A DNA stretch of 32,267 nt, from assembly GCA_011330685.1 (NCBI GenBank), contig DRPV01000058.1, positions 1-32,267 on the forward strand, in the 5' to 3' direction. The translations under genes were made by a program, and so were the position numbers. The DNA is from Desulfobacterales bacterium. Its GTDB lineage: Bacteria > Desulfobacterota > Desulfobulbia > Desulfobulbales > VMSU01. Shown one piece after another: positions 16,541-25,192 of the stretch; position 1 is the first letter of the stretch, and each line of letters begins with the position of its first letter. Under the pieces are notes generated by a model. That model was given only the letters and a program-made list of their open reading frames with translations. It had not been told where the DNA came from and ran no database searches.

Positions 16541-17581
16541 GTGTCTTCTGTGCCCTGTGGTGAATTTTTTATGAATCAATTGCTGACTATTACCGATTTA
16601 AGTGCTGCCACCGGCCTGGAAGAGAGCCTTATTCGTTTTTATGAGTCAGAATATAGTTCCCGGCTGCCGGAGAAGATTGTCCGGGGTGACGGCCTTTTTT
16701 TTCGTCCGGAGGCCGCTGCCGCCCTGCGTGATATTCATGCCCGGTATGGGAGCGGCGATGTCTCTTCCGCCCCGGAAAGAGGCTATGGGCGGGTAATCGC
16801 GGTCAGTTCCGGTAAGGGCGGGGTGGGTAAGAGTAATCTGGCCCTTAACCTGGCCATTGAATTCCAACGGGCCGGTCACATGAGTCTGGTCTTGGATGCC
16901 GATCTCGGTATGGCAAATATTCATCTCCTCGCCGGGGTGCAGCCTCGTTATACCCTGAGTGATTTTCTTAAAAATCAGCTTTCCATTTCCGAATTGATTA
17001 CTCCCGGCCCCTGCGGGGTGGGGATTATTCCCGGCGGCGCCGGGATCATGGCCCTGGCCGACAGCACGGCTCCTGATCGGCGGCGGATGCTTGGCGCCCT
17101 TGAGAGCATGGAAAAAAACGCCGAAATTATCGTGGTGGATACGGCGGCCGGGATGGGGGCCGGGGTGCGCGATTTTCTGCGGGCTGCCGATGAGATTATT
17201 ATTGTTTTAACCCAGGACATAACCGCCATGGCCGATGCCTACGGGCTGCTCAAGGGGCTCCAGCAGGAGGGGTTGCGGGGGGCGGTATATTCGGTAGTTA
17301 ATATGACTGCCTCCCTGAAGCAGGCAGCGGCGACAGCCGGACGTTTCGCGGCCTGCGCGGCACAATTTCTGGATCTGCGGGTGGAAAATATAGGCTATAT
17401 CATGCGGGATTCCTCCTTCGCCGCTGCCACCGCCCGCCGTACTCCACTGAACGTCTTTGCTCCGCGGTCGCGGGCGGCCGGGAATATCCGTAATATCGCC
17501 GGCTCGTTGTTGCGCGGCACGGAGAAAGGCATTAAGATGAACTCCGCTTTTAAGCGGTATATGAAGATGGTGAATCTGTAA
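16541..17581 (+). CDS. MerR-like HTH fused to MinD/FlhG-like ATPase
   Basis: A 346-residue fusion. Residues ~11-67 resemble a MerR-type winged helix (LTITDLSAATGLEESLIRFY), followed by a ParA/MinD ATPase: deviant Walker A SSGKGGVGKSN (~88), switch region LDADLGMANIHLLAG (very FlhG-like) and Walker B IIVVDTAAGMG. A C-terminal NSAFKRYMKMVNL could be a short amphipathic helix. The FlhG family positions polar flagella or pili; the MerR domain replaces the usual FlhG N-terminus. GTG 16541 has an AAGGGGAG box; ATG 16571 is an alternative that starts right at the HTH. The stop codon lies inside a repeat. An ExeA-like ATPase follows. Confidence 0.85.
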   Translation: MSSVPCGEFFMNQLLTITDLSAATGLEESLIRFYESEYSSRLPEKIVRGDGLFFRPEAAAALRDIHARYGSGDVSSAPERGYGRVIAVSSGKGGVGKSNLALNLAIEFQRAGHMSLVLDADLGMANIHLLAGVQPRYTLSDFLKNQLSISELITPGPCGVGIIPGGAGIMALADSTAPDRRRMLGALESMEKNAEIIVVDTAAGMGAGVRDFLRAADEIIIVLTQDITAMADAYGLLKGLQQEGLRGAVYSVVNMTASLKQAAATAGRFAACAAQFLDLRVENIGYIMRDSSFAAATARRTPLNVFAPRSRAAGNIRNIAGSLLRGTEKGIKMNSAFKRYMKMVNL

Positions 17582-17618
17582 GCGTAGACTCCGAGATGGG
17601 GTGCAGCTGAGCAGTTAC
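17578..17618. repeat. 41-bp GTAA...TTAC repeat (copy 4)
   Basis: It begins GTAAGCGTAGACTCCGAGAT and ends GCTGAGCAGTTAC; its reverse complement matches copy 2 (1404-1444) at ~36 of 41 positions. It overlaps the TAA stop of the MinD-like gene and ends 8 bases before the ATG of the ExeA-like gene, so it occupies that gene's ribosome-binding region. Confidence 0.87.
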
Positions 17619-17626
17619 GAATTATT

Positions 17627-18451
17627 ATGAATCAAGCCGATCATTGGGCGCTCCAGTTCGGACTGCGTCGTAATCCATTCCAGGATAATATTGATACCGA
17701 TCTCTTTTTTCGTACCCGGCAGCACGAGGAGGCCCTGCTCAAGATTGGTATGGGGCTGAAGGATAAACACGCCCTTATTCTCCTCGCCGGGGTTTCCGGC
17801 ACCGGCAAGACCCTGGTCTCGCAGGCCGCCCTACGGGAGATGGACGGCTTATTATACAAACCGGTTCTGATTCTGGCCCATCCGGGGATGAGCCGGGCCG
17901 GGCTGTTATCAGCTATAGTTCAGGAGCTTGAACTTGAGCCCGGCCGCTTTTCGGCCCAGCGGCTGCGGGCGGTGCAGGATAAGGCCCTGCGGCTTTATGC
18001 CGAGGGCAGACGCTTAGTTATTATCATTGATGAGGCCCACTTTTTAAAGGCCGACGCCCTTCACCTTCTGCGTACCCTCTCTAATCTGGAGACCGAGAAG
18101 GAGAAGCTGGTGACGGTACTGCTCTGTGCTGAACTTGCCCTTCTTCGTCGGCTGCGTGCCCCCTCCTATGCTGCCCTCCGCGGCCGTATTACCTTTGCCA
18201 TTACCTTAAACCCTCTAAGTGCCGCCGATCTGGAGCAGTATGTTAAATATCGGCTTTTAAAATGCGGTGCCGGGCCCAATCTTCTGCCGCCGGAGGTTTA
18301 TCCCCTGGCCCTGGAAAAGAGCGGCGGCATCCCCCGCCAGATTAATCGTCTCTTTTACTGCGCCTTTATAGAGGCTATGGCGGCTGATTCCCCTTTGAAT
18401 GTGAGCATGTTAGAGACGGCGGCTGTAAGCCTGGCGGCGCTGCATGACTAA
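17627..18451 (+). CDS. ExeA/MshM-like AAA ATPase
   Basis: A 274-residue AAA+ ATPase of the GspA/ExeA family. The N-terminus [21 protein letters not shown] is the family hallmark (FGL..NPF), Walker A is GVSGTGKT, Walker [11 protein letters not shown], with a sensor segment [10 protein letters not shown]. ExeA proteins help secretins or pili pass the cell wall; here the C-terminal peptidoglycan-binding domain and transmembrane helix are absent, so it is the short cytoplasmic form. No Shine-Dalgarno precedes ATG because a repeat fills that space. The 3' end overlaps the uvrB start by 8 bases. Confidence 0.87.
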   Translation: MNQADHWALQFGLRRNPFQDNIDTDLFFRTRQHEEALLKIGMGLKDKHALILLAGVSGTGKTLVSQAALREMDGLLYKPVLILAHPGMSRAGLLSAIVQELELEPGRFSAQRLRAVQDKALRLYAEGRRLVIIIDEAHFLKADALHLLRTLSNLETEKEKLVTVLLCAELALLRRLRAPSYAALRGRITFAITLNPLSAADLEQYVKYRLLKCGAGPNLLPPEVYPLALEKSGGIPRQINRLFYCAFIEAMAADSPLNVSMLETAAVSLAALHD

Positions 18452-20549
18452 AATCAGCGATTTGCGGTTGAGCCGTACAAAGAGCGGCCCGCCGGATGAC
18501 AGAGGCGTAGCCGATCTGGAGCTTGCCGCGCTCAGCATCCCCGGTCCGCGGGGAGAGGCGGAATTTAAGCTTGTGACCTCCTTTGAGCCTTCCGGTGATC
18601 AGCCGCAGGCCATTGATCTGTTAGCGCGGGGCTTAAAGGCCGGACTCAGATCCCAGGTACTCCTCGGGGTGACCGGCTCCGGCAAGACCTTCACCATGGC
18701 CCAGGTTATTGCCGGGGCGGGGCGTCCCGCCCTGGTGCTGGCCCCGAACAAGACGCTGGCCGCCCAGCTCTACGCCGAGCTGAAGGAGTTGTTCCCCGAC
18801 AACGCTGTGGAGTATTTCGTCAGCTATTACGATTATTACCAGCCCGAGGCCTATATTCCCCAGTCTGATACCTATATCGAGAAAGACTCGGCCATTAATG
18901 ACATCATTGACAAAATGCGTCATGGGGCCACCCGTTCTCTCCTCACCCGTCATGATACCATCATCGTTGCCAGTGTCTCCTGTATCTACGGCCTGGGCTC
19001 GCCGGATGAGTATGAGGGCATGAATCTCACCCTGCGGGTCGGTGAGGACTACGCCCAGGAGGATATTCTGCGCCGTCTGGTCTATATGCTCTATGAACGG
19101 AATGATATCTCCTTTCACCGCGGTACCTTCCGGGTACGGGGCGATGTCCTGGAGATATTTCCGGCCTACGAGGATGAGCGGGCCGTGCGGGTGGAGATGT
19201 TTGGTGATACAGTGGAGGCCGTCAGCATGATTGACCCCCTGCGCGGGGTGGTATTAGAGACCCTTGATGAATTGACTCTCTTCCCCGGCAGCCATTTTGT
19301 GACCTCTAAGGAGCGTCTCGAAGCGGCAATGCTCTCCATTAAGGCGGAATTAAAAGAGCGCCTAACTGAACTTGGCCGTGCCGGTCGTCTGTTAGAGGCC
19401 CAGCGTCTTGAGCAGCGGACGGAGTTTGATCTGGAGATGATTGCCGAGCTGGGCTATTGCAACGGGATTGAAAATTACAGCCGCCATCTCACCGGCCGCC
19501 GACCGGGGGAGCCGCCTCCCACCCTCCTGGATTATTTCCCCGATGATTTTATCCTCTTTATTGACGAGAGTCATATCTCTGTGCCCCAGGCGCGGGGGAT
19601 GTACCGCGGCGACCGCTCCCGTAAGAAGACCCTAATGGAATTCGGCTTTCGGCTGCCCTCGGCCCTTGATAACCGCCCCCTGCGTTTTGAGGAGTTTGAG
19701 GCCCGGATCAAACAGGTGATCTTTGTCTCCGCCACCCCTGGTGATTTTGAGCTGGAGGCGGCTCAGGGCCGGGTGGTGGAGCAGATTATCCGGCCCACCG
19801 GCCTCATGGATCCGGAGATTGAGGTACGGCCGGTGGACACTCAGGTGGATGACCTGTTAGAGGAGATTCGCTGTCGCAGCGCCCGCCGGGAGGCGGTACT
19901 AGTTACCACCCTCACCAAGCGCATGGCCGAAGACTTAACCGAATATTATGAAAATCTCGGGGTGGCGGTGCGTTATCTCCATTCCGATATCAAGACCCTG
20001 GAGCGGGTGGAGCTGATTCGCGATCTGCGCCGGGGTGAGTATAATGTCCTCATTGGCATTAATCTTCTTCGTGAAGGATTGGATATCCCCGAGGTTACGC
20101 TGGTGGCCATTATGGATGCCGATAAGGAGGGCTTTCTGCGCAGTGAACGTTCTCTGATCCAGACCTGCGGCCGGGCGGCCCGCAACGCCAGGGGTAAGGT
20201 GATTATGTATGCCGAAGGGATTACCGCTTCCATGCGTTATACCATTGAGGAAACGGCCCGCCGCCGCTTGATTCAGGCGGCTTATAATCAGCGGCACGGT
20301 ATTACCCCGGCAACCATCAAGTCCAAAATTAAGGATATTGCCGCCACTATCTACGAACAGGATTATCCGGAGTTACCTGCCATGGCTGCCGAAGAGGAGG
20401 GGACTTACACCAATTTGGCCGATTTGCGCCGTGAGATCAAAGAACTTGAAGGTGAGATGCGGCAGGCGGCGGCGGAACTGGCCTTTGAGGAGGCCGCCGG
20501 TCTGCGGGATCGGATCAAAAAACTACGGGAGCTGGAATTGCAGTTTTGA
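18444..20549 (+). CDS. uvrB: Excinuclease ABC subunit B
   Basis: The damage-verifying helicase of nucleotide excision repair. It has 701 residues. Walker A GVTGSGKT, the damage-probing beta-hairpin [16 protein letters not shown]-like FIDESH, motif VSATPGDFE, helicase motifs [11 protein letters not shown] and QTCGRAARN, and a C-terminal UVR domain ([20 protein letters not shown]) for UvrC contact are all present. The family normally begins at [17 protein letters not shown], which is residue ~42 here, so there is a ~40-residue N-terminal extension with no recognisable domain. ATG 18444 overlaps the upstream stop; no internal ATG fits better, although GTG at the LVTS position is possible. Confidence 0.96.
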   Translation: MTKISDLRLSRTKSGPPDDRGVADLELAALSIPGPRGEAEFKLVTSFEPSGDQPQAIDLLARGLKAGLRSQVLLGVTGSGKTFTMAQVIAGAGRPALVLAPNKTLAAQLYAELKELFPDNAVEYFVSYYDYYQPEAYIPQSDTYIEKDSAINDIIDKMRHGATRSLLTRHDTIIVASVSCIYGLGSPDEYEGMNLTLRVGEDYAQEDILRRLVYMLYERNDISFHRGTFRVRGDVLEIFPAYEDERAVRVEMFGDTVEAVSMIDPLRGVVLETLDELTLFPGSHFVTSKERLEAAMLSIKAELKERLTELGRAGRLLEAQRLEQRTEFDLEMIAELGYCNGIENYSRHLTGRRPGEPPPTLLDYFPDDFILFIDESHISVPQARGMYRGDRSRKKTLMEFGFRLPSALDNRPLRFEEFEARIKQVIFVSATPGDFELEAAQGRVVEQIIRPTGLMDPEIEVRPVDTQVDDLLEEIRCRSARREAVLVTTLTKRMAEDLTEYYENLGVAVRYLHSDIKTLERVELIRDLRRGEYNVLIGINLLREGLDIPEVTLVAIMDADKEGFLRSERSLIQTCGRAARNARGKVIMYAEGITASMRYTIEETARRRLIQAAYNQRHGITPATIKSKIKDIAATIYEQDYPELPAMAAEEEGTYTNLADLRREIKELEGEMRQAAAELAFEEAAGLRDRIKKLRELELQF

Positions 20550-20567
20550 ATCTGTAATTGATCAAAA

Positions 20568-21233
20568 ATGTCTATCGCCTATAATTTATCGCTGAAATTA
20601 GTGCCGCCGCTTTACAGCCTTCTGTCGAAGGGCCTTTTTGCCACCTGTCGGCTGCGGGAGGAGGGCGGCGGCTATCGTGACGAGGTTGTTGGGGCCGGGA
20701 GGCCCTTTATCGCCCTTTTCTGGCATTACTCGGTACTCTGCTCATTGATGATGACGGAGCATACTCCCGCCGTGGCCATGGTCAGCGCCAGCCGGGATGC
20801 CGAGTATGTTTCCCGCCTTCTGCGCCGCTATGGCGTGGATACGGTGCGGGGCTCTAAGGGGAAGGGCGGGCTTAGAGCCTTGCGGGAGATGATGAGGCAG
20901 ATGAGGGAGGAGGGTAAAAACGCCGTCATTGTCGCGGACGGTTCTCAGGGGCCGCCCCTGGTTCTGCAGGCCGGGGCTGTTCTCCTGGCCTCAAGAACCG
21001 GGGCTCCCATCCTGCCCGTGGCCTGGGGAATGAAACGCTACTGGGCCTTTAACAGCTGGGATCGTATGATTCTGCCCCGCCCCGGTACTGCCATCCGGGT
21101 CTGTTTCGGGGAGCCGCTTTTGATTCCCTCCCACTTAAAAGCCGCTGATCTCGAGGTGAGACGCCTTGAGGTGGAGGAGAGGCTTTTATCCCTCTATCGG
21201 CAGGCCTGGGGCGCCGGTATTAAGCGCCACTAA
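20568..21233 (+). CDS. DUF374 / lysophospholipid acyltransferase-like protein
   Basis: A 221-residue membrane-associated acyltransferase relative. The DUF374 pattern is clear: FWHYSVL in place of the HX4D start, RGSKGKGGLRALREMM, VIVADGSQGPPLVLQAGAVLLA and GAPILPVAWGM. Related proteins act on lipid A or phospholipid acylation, but DUF374 members are poorly characterised, so the substrate is unknown. It starts 19 bases after uvrB without a clear Shine-Dalgarno. A composite repeat region follows its stop. Confidence 0.82.
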   Translation: MSIAYNLSLKLVPPLYSLLSKGLFATCRLREEGGGYRDEVVGAGRPFIALFWHYSVLCSLMMTEHTPAVAMVSASRDAEYVSRLLRRYGVDTVRGSKGKGGLRALREMMRQMREEGKNAVIVADGSQGPPLVLQAGAVLLASRTGAPILPVAWGMKRYWAFNSWDRMILPRPGTAIRVCFGEPLLIPSHLKAADLEVRRLEVEERLLSLYRQAWGAGIKRH

Positions 21234-21276
21234 GGGGTCGGCCCAAGTTTATTTTCTCCTTTACCTTTTATTCTGT

Positions 21277-21461
21277 ATAAATTACCCTCAACTCGTAAAC
21301 TGTAATCGTTCAGGTAAGCGAAGACTCCGGGAAAGCGAAGACTCCGGATGTGCTCCAGGTTCGTTCGTTTTGGCCACCGAGTCTGTACACCCCGTACGTG
21401 AGGTGGACAGGTAAGCGTAGACTCCGAAACGGACGAAAATGGGGTGCAGCTGAACGGTTAC
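21277..21461. repeat. Composite GTAA...TTAC repeat (copy 5)
   Basis: Its reverse complement follows copy 1 (806-939) closely: the flank CAGTTTACGAGTTGAGGG, the AACGAACGAACCTGG stretch and the GTAACCGTTCA end are all shared, with extra modules inserted. Internal parts: a 17-bp unit GTAAGCGAAGACTCCGG repeated once with one change (21314-21347), a GTAC-GTAC hairpin tip (~21385-21396), and a 51-bp GTAAGCGTAGACTCCG...GAACGGTTAC unit at 21411-21461 that is the 41-bp form plus 10 bases. No gene lies in 21234-21528. Confidence 0.87.
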
Positions 21462-21528
21462 CAAAAAACTATTGCATAACGCCGTACAATCTCATGGGCG
21501 GCCGGTTGTCATAGGACGGAGTAGTTTA

Positions 21529-22341
21529 ATGTTTAGAGTAATGGTGTTTCTGCCGCTGTTGACGCTTTTTCTGCTTTATCCTCCCTCTGTGTCGGCCGTG
21601 TCCCGGCCTCGGTTACGGGTACTTACCTGTGAAGAACCACCTACAAATTATATGGAAAACGGCCGGATTACCGGGATAAGTACTGATATTGTCCGGGAAT
21701 TGATGCGCCGCACTCATGCTAAGGGTGTTATTCAGCTCTGGCCCTGGGCCAGGGCCTATCAAACTGCTCTCCATAAGGCCAATGTCGTTCTCTTTACCGC
21801 CGGCCATACCGCCCGTCGTGACAAGCTCTTTCAGTGGGTGGGGCCGTTGTTGAAGAAGCGTTGGATATTTTTGGCTCGCCGAGGCAGTGCTTATCATTTT
21901 TCTGACTGGCATTTGGCCGGGGAGGTGCCGGTGATTGTCGCTCTGCGTAATGATTCCCGGGCGCAGTTTCTGCGTGACGCGGGCTTTCGTAATATTATTG
22001 AGGTGGGACGCCATCGCCAGGCTCTGCGTATGCTGGCCGCCGGCCGGGCGAATCTCTGGCCGACCTCGGATGTGGAGGCCGCCCTCATTATCCGCCGGAG
22101 TGGATTGGACGAGGCCGATTTCAGGAGAGTAACGGTGATTAAGGATATTTATGGCGCGGTTATCATCTCCAGGGGTACGCCGCGGCGGGTGGTTGAGGGC
22201 TGGCAGCGGGCCTGGGAATCAATGATTGTAGACGGTACCCTGGCCGCTATTGCCCGCCGCTGGTCACAGAAACTCAAAATTGATGTTCATCTCCAGGGCC
22301 GGCTGCTGGTCTTTGGCGGTCGGCAGGGCGGAGGGGGGTAA
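21529..22341 (+). CDS. Periplasmic substrate-binding protein (SBP_bac_3-like)
   Basis: A 270-residue secreted protein. A Sec signal peptide (MFRVMVFLPLLTLFLLY, cleavage near VSA) precedes a type 3 solute-binding fold: LRVLTCEEPPTNYMENGRITGISTDIV at the first strand, LWPWARAYQTALHKANVVLFT, then TARRDKLFQWVGPLL. This subgroup resembles amino-acid or HisJ-like receptors. The ORF track begins at TTG 21472 inside the repeat edge; ATG 21529 has GGAG at a 7-base spacing. No ABC permease follows. Instead the stop overlaps the ATG of a membrane hybrid kinase (TAATG), so this protein probably presents a ligand to that sensor. Confidence 0.85.
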   Translation: MFRVMVFLPLLTLFLLYPPSVSAVSRPRLRVLTCEEPPTNYMENGRITGISTDIVRELMRRTHAKGVIQLWPWARAYQTALHKANVVLFTAGHTARRDKLFQWVGPLLKKRWIFLARRGSAYHFSDWHLAGEVPVIVALRNDSRAQFLRDAGFRNIIEVGRHRQALRMLAAGRANLWPTSDVEAALIIRRSGLDEADFRRVTVIKDIYGAVIISRGTPRRVVEGWQRAWESMIVDGTLAAIARRWSQKLKIDVHLQGRLLVFGGRQGGGG

Positions 22342-24959
22342 TGAGTGTCGGCCGCCTGTATCGTCAATCTCCCCTACTTGTCCGGATGGTACTTTGTCTT
22401 GCTGTTTTCGGGGTGGCGGCTGTTGTTCTTATTGCCGTTCTGGGGAGTCATTCTGAGTATCGTCATAAAATTGAGCATATTCGGCAATATATAGCAGGAT
22501 TGGGCCAGACCCAGGTGCCGGTGCTGACTCGTAATCTCTGGACGATGAATGATGAGGCCGTGCGTCTGCAGTTGAACAGCCTTCTGCAGAACCGCGACCT
22601 TGTCTATCTTGAGGTTGCTGATGTCTCCGGAGTTCTGTTCAAGGCCGGAGAGCTGCCGACGGCCGGGGAGCCGGTAATTTCGCAGACCTTCCCGCTAATC
22701 TATGATGCCAACGGGCATAAGGTCGATCTGGGCCGTTTTCTGGTATACGCCACCACGAAGAAGGCCTGGCGGGATGTGGTAGATGATATCCCTCTGCAGT
22801 CCGGTCTGGATGTCCTGATTATTGTCCTGATCTGTGTATTCGTCTTTTTTCTCTTCTATTTTACGGTTAACCGCCATTTACAGAAGATCGCCCACTTTGC
22901 CGCTGCACTTGATCTGGATAATCTGGGCCGGGAACTGCGGCTGGATCGTAAGTCCCGTGCCGGCGGTGATGAGCTGGAGCGTATTGTAACCGCCTTTAAC
23001 GAGATGTGCCGCCGTCTCATAGCGGATCGGGATGTAATGGCCGCGCAGCAGGCTAAGCTTCTTGAGGGGCAGCAGAAATATGAAACTATCTATAACGCCG
23101 CCTCGGATGCCATCTTTATTCATGATGCCGTTACTGGTGTGGTGGAAGAGGTTAATAAGAGCATGCTGGTCATGTTTAAATGCAGTCATGATGAGGCCTT
23201 AGCCGGTTTTCCACAGGTCTTTACCGAGTTGGATGGGGTTCATAATCCGGAATTGGCGTTGCAGCGCATAGAGGCGGCGAAAAAGGAGGGGCCGCAGCGT
23301 TTTGAATGGCACGCCCGCCGGGGGACGGGAGAGGCCTTTTGGGCCGAGGTCGGTCTGCGCTACGCCGAATTCGGCGGCCGGGGGCATGTGGTGGCTGTAG
23401 TGCGTGATATTGAGGCCCGTAAACAGATGGAGCTGGCCTTAAAGGCCGAGCAGCAACGGCTTCTCGTAACCATCCAGGGAATCGGCGACGGGGTAATTAC
23501 TACCGATACCACGGGCCGAATTACGCTGATTAATCAGGTGGCCCAGAAGTTGACGGGCTGGACGCAGTTAGAGGCCTGCGGCCGGAATCTGGCGGAGGTC
23601 TTTCATATTGTTAATGAAGAGAGCGGCAGGCTCTGTGCGGATCCGGTGAGCAAGGTCTTGGTGAGCGGCAAAATTATCGGCCTGGCCAATCATACCGTTC
23701 TCATTGCCAGGGACGGCCGTCGACGGGTGATTGCCGACAGCGGCGCGCCAATCCGGAATGAGGAGGGAGGTATCATTGGCGTGGTGCTGGTTTTCAGTGA
23801 TGTAACGGCCAAGGCCCGCTTGGATGCTGATCTGCAGCGGGTTAGAAAGTTAGAGGCGGTGGGGGTACTGGCCGGCGGTATTGCCCATGATTTTAATAAT
23901 ATTCTGGCCGCCATTCTCGGTAATATTAATCTGGCCCGTATAGATATTGAAACAGGTTCCGGGGCGGATAAATTACTGGCCGAGGCTGAACGGGCCTCGT
24001 TGCGGGCCAAGGGTCTCACCGGGCAGCTGTTGACCTTTGCTAAGGGCGGTGAGCCGATAAAGGATGTTGCCGATCTGAAGGAGATTATTCGTGATTCGGC
24101 TGATTTTGTCCTGCGGGGCGGTAAAGTCAGTTGCCGGTACGACTTTGCGCCCCGTCTCTCGCCGGTGATGATTGACAGCGGTCAGATCAGTCAGGTGATT
24201 CAGAATATGGTGATTAACGCTCAGCAGGCTATGCCCCAGGGCGGGAAAATTGAGATCAGCTGTCATAATCTCAGCGAGGAGGATGGCAATTTTGTCCGCC
24301 TGATTATCCGTGATGAGGGGGAAGGCATGGAGAAGGAAGTTGTGGATCGTATCTTTGATCCTTATTTCACCACCAAGGATGAGGGCAGTGGTCTGGGCCT
24401 GGCGGTCTCCTATTCCATTATTAATAAGCATGATGGCCGCTTACGGGTGGATTCGACACCGGGTAAAGGCACTGCCTTTATCATTGATCTGCCGGCGGTG
24501 CGCCATAACCCGGTCGGTATTATTGGCGGGGAAAAGAATCAGGTTTTAAGTTCCATGGAAATAAAAGGCGGGACGGTGATGATTATGGATGATGAAGGCC
24601 CCTTGCGTGATCTGGCCGCCATTATGCTGGGCCGCCTGGGTCATGAAACTGTGAAGACGGCTCATGGTCGTGAGGCGGTGGAACGTTACCGGGAGATGCT
24701 CAAGGCTGGTAAGGCCCCGGATCTGGTGATTATGGATCTGACTATTCCCGGCGGTATGGGCGGTCGGGAGGCGGCCGCTGAGATCCTGGCTCTTGATCCG
24801 GCGGCCCGGCTGGTGGTGGCCAGTGGCTATTCCAATGATCCTGTAATGGCCCGCTGCCGGGAATTCGGTTTTCGGGCCGCTATCAGCAAGCCTTACCAAC
24901 TGGCCGAGCTGCGGGTGGTAATTGATCAGGTTATGACGGCGGCCGCTGACGATCCGTGA
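22341..24959 (+). CDS. Membrane PAS-PAS hybrid histidine kinase with receiver
   Basis: An 872-residue sensor. TM1 (~12-34) and TM2 (~157-175) flank a ~120-residue periplasmic domain with LTRNLWTMNDEAVRLQLNSL and LVYLEVADVSG, a pattern found in Cache-like sensor kinases. HAMP-like linker (~176-235), PAS1 (~245-365, NAASDAIFIHDAVTGVV), PAS2 (~370-495, GIGDGVITTDTTGRITLINQ), HisKA with phospho-His in AGGIAHDFNNI (~510), HATPase_c (NMVINAQQAM, DEGEGME, GSGLGLAV), and REC (~745-865) with VMIMDDEG and VIMDLTIPGG. It shares a TAATG overlap with the binding-protein gene, implying a two-gene receptor system. There is no DNA-binding output domain. Confidence 0.92.
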   Translation: MSVGRLYRQSPLLVRMVLCLAVFGVAAVVLIAVLGSHSEYRHKIEHIRQYIAGLGQTQVPVLTRNLWTMNDEAVRLQLNSLLQNRDLVYLEVADVSGVLFKAGELPTAGEPVISQTFPLIYDANGHKVDLGRFLVYATTKKAWRDVVDDIPLQSGLDVLIIVLICVFVFFLFYFTVNRHLQKIAHFAAALDLDNLGRELRLDRKSRAGGDELERIVTAFNEMCRRLIADRDVMAAQQAKLLEGQQKYETIYNAASDAIFIHDAVTGVVEEVNKSMLVMFKCSHDEALAGFPQVFTELDGVHNPELALQRIEAAKKEGPQRFEWHARRGTGEAFWAEVGLRYAEFGGRGHVVAVVRDIEARKQMELALKAEQQRLLVTIQGIGDGVITTDTTGRITLINQVAQKLTGWTQLEACGRNLAEVFHIVNEESGRLCADPVSKVLVSGKIIGLANHTVLIARDGRRRVIADSGAPIRNEEGGIIGVVLVFSDVTAKARLDADLQRVRKLEAVGVLAGGIAHDFNNILAAILGNINLARIDIETGSGADKLLAEAERASLRAKGLTGQLLTFAKGGEPIKDVADLKEIIRDSADFVLRGGKVSCRYDFAPRLSPVMIDSGQISQVIQNMVINAQQAMPQGGKIEISCHNLSEEDGNFVRLIIRDEGEGMEKEVVDRIFDPYFTTKDEGSGLGLAVSYSIINKHDGRLRVDSTPGKGTAFIIDLPAVRHNPVGIIGGEKNQVLSSMEIKGGTVMIMDDEGPLRDLAAIMLGRLGHETVKTAHGREAVERYREMLKAGKAPDLVIMDLTIPGGMGGREAAAEILALDPAARLVVASGYSNDPVMARCREFGFRAAISKPYQLAELRVVIDQVMTAAADDP

Positions 24960-24964
24960 TGAAG

Positions 24965-24987
24965 GTAAGCGCCCCTGAAACGCTTAC
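24965..24987. repeat. 23-bp GTAAGCG...CGCTTAC repeat (copy 6)
   Basis: A minimal copy: GTAAGCG, 9-base loop CCCCTGAAA, CGCTTAC. It equals copy 3 lacking 14 internal bases and starts 6 bases after the stop of the membrane kinase gene. With a 7-bp stem and no T-run it is not a standard terminator. Confidence 0.85.
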
Positions 24988-25045
24988 CGATGAAGGCTTG
25001 CTTGAGAAATTCAGCGAACCGTGGGACGACAAAATGGCCGTATTA

Positions 25046-25074
25046 TTGGCGACTCGGTTCTGAGGACTTATATT
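25046..25074 (+). promoter_or_regulatory. Putative sigma-70 promoter for the Cys-PAS kinase
   Basis: TTGGCG at 25046, 17-base spacer, TATATT at 25069 (4/6 and 5/6 matches). It lies ~120 bases upstream of the kinase start; a small AAAGC/GCTTT hairpin lies in between (25108-25126). Confidence 0.45.
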
Positions 25075-25192
25075 ATATAGACGCGCGGCACTATCATTAA
25101 ATAATAAAAAGCTCTATGTGGGCTTTATAATCGGGGATATAATAATTTTCAGCAAGCTGCGGCGGGAAATTAAGCCCTCTCTCTTTTGACTT

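Noticed and set aside
16539-16574. 11-codon leader ORF (ATG 16539) overlapping the MinD-like ATG 16571
   Set aside because: It shares the same Shine-Dalgarno as GTG 16541 and has no supporting features; the simplest reading is that GTG 16541 or ATG 16571 starts the real gene.
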